From assembly GCA_026984335.1 (NCBI GenBank), contig JALSSK010000451.1, forward strand, positions 1-34,901: a stretch of 34,901 nt of DNA, given 5' to 3'. Of this stretch, positions 34,706-34,901 are shown in pieces. The notes below the pieces were generated by a model that ran no database searches, was not told the origin of the DNA, and saw only the letters and a program-made list of their open reading frames with translations. The stretch comes from Rhodothermales bacterium (lineage in GTDB: Bacteria; Bacteroidota; Rhodothermia; Rhodothermales; ISCAR-4553). Positions within the stretch are counted from its first letter, which is position 1, and the number at the start of each line of letters is the position of its first letter. The position numbers were made by a program, and so were the translations under genes.

Positions 34706-34901
34706 TCAGGCGAGGGCGGGTTCCGCCGCTCCGAGCGGTTCGCCGATGAGGGTCGCCGAGGTGCAGTCGGTGATCCGCACCTTCACGTACTGCCCTTTCG
34801 CGAAGTTCTTTCGGGCGAAGACGACCATCTTGTTCGTGTCCGTCCGTCCGGCGAGCCGTTCGTCGCTCCGGCGGCTCGGCCCTTCGACGAGGACCGTGTG
34901 C
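34706..34901 (-). CDS. miaB: MiaB C-terminus (tRNA methylthiotransferase), cut by the window edge
   Basis: Only the last 64 residues are in the window, and the ORF track does not list them. They read [20 protein letters not shown], then [21 protein letters not shown] and end LIGEPL plus a short tail. This is the TRAM RNA-binding domain that closes MiaB, including the conserved LVEGPS start and [11 protein letters not shown]. MiaB is a radical-SAM iron-sulfur enzyme that adds a methylthio group to isopentenyl-adenosine 37 of tRNAs. The active site lies beyond the edge. RimO and MtaB end in a similar domain, but the GRTDTNK sequence and the neighbours favour MiaB. Confidence 0.9.
   Translation of the reverse strand, partial: HTVLVEGPSRRSDERLAGRTDTNKMVVFARKNFAKGQYVKVRITDCTSATLIGEPLGAAEPALA

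Overview
The window looks like chromosomal DNA of a high-GC member of the Bacteroidota/Rhodothermota group (Rhodothermales-like). Clues are the GC-rich coding DNA with long spurious antisense ORFs, a TonB energy transducer, a nagB gene fused to a PIG-L/LmbE domain, an LptE-family lipoprotein beside a receiver-less sigma-54 activator and miaB (an order I recall from Bacteroidota), and few strong Shine-Dalgarno sites. The taxonomic call is inference; no rRNA gene is present. I saw no tRNA, rRNA, CRISPR array or prophage.

Layout. (1) 1-3.5 kb: membrane protein YccF and a TonB protein on the minus strand, then a Tat-exported hydroxypyruvate-isomerase-like TIM-barrel protein and a TRIC/UPF0126 channel on the plus strand. 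(2) 3.8-6.6 kb: a minus-strand pair of lipoproteins, an LVIVD-repeat protein and a DUF305 protein, with a dyad just upstream. (3) 6.75-7.02 kb: two 90-bp imperfect direct repeats and a hairpin. (4) 7.0-12.9 kb: minus-strand accessory genes: a two-helix membrane protein, an SDR dehydrogenase, a proline-iminopeptidase-like hydrolase, and a large lipoprotein fusing a serine beta-lactamase-type domain to a VanX-type D-Ala-D-Ala dipeptidase domain. (5) 12.9-13.4 kb: non-coding, rich in palindromes. (6) 13.4-24.3 kb: an amino-sugar locus with a LacI regulator, a sodium:solute symporter, and, divergent from the symporter, nagB-PIG-L, a ROK kinase, a CBM9-like protein, a GHL10-like hydrolase, a NagX/HGSNAT-like acyltransferase and a GH18 chitinase-like lipoprotein. 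The last four overlap by ATGA. The symporter/nagB intergenic region carries two inverted cre-like LacI-family operators. (7) 24.4-24.6 kb: a decayed IS5-type transposase remnant. (8) 24.8-27.3 kb: a secreted zinc metalloprotease. (9) 27.4-34.9 kb: a minus-strand run whose transcription order is miaB, DUF4286, sigma-54 activator, lptE, GT2 glycosyltransferase, TPR protein, anmK, thiL.

How the genes may work together (inference): the central locus would release or take up GlcNAc-type sugars from chitin or cell-wall material (GH18, GHL10, CBM9), modify them at the membrane (NagX-like), import them (symporter), phosphorylate them (ROK), and deacetylate and deaminate them to fructose-6-phosphate (PIG-L plus NagB), under LacI control. 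AnmK and the beta-lactamase/VanX fusion add a peptidoglycan-turnover theme on both sides.
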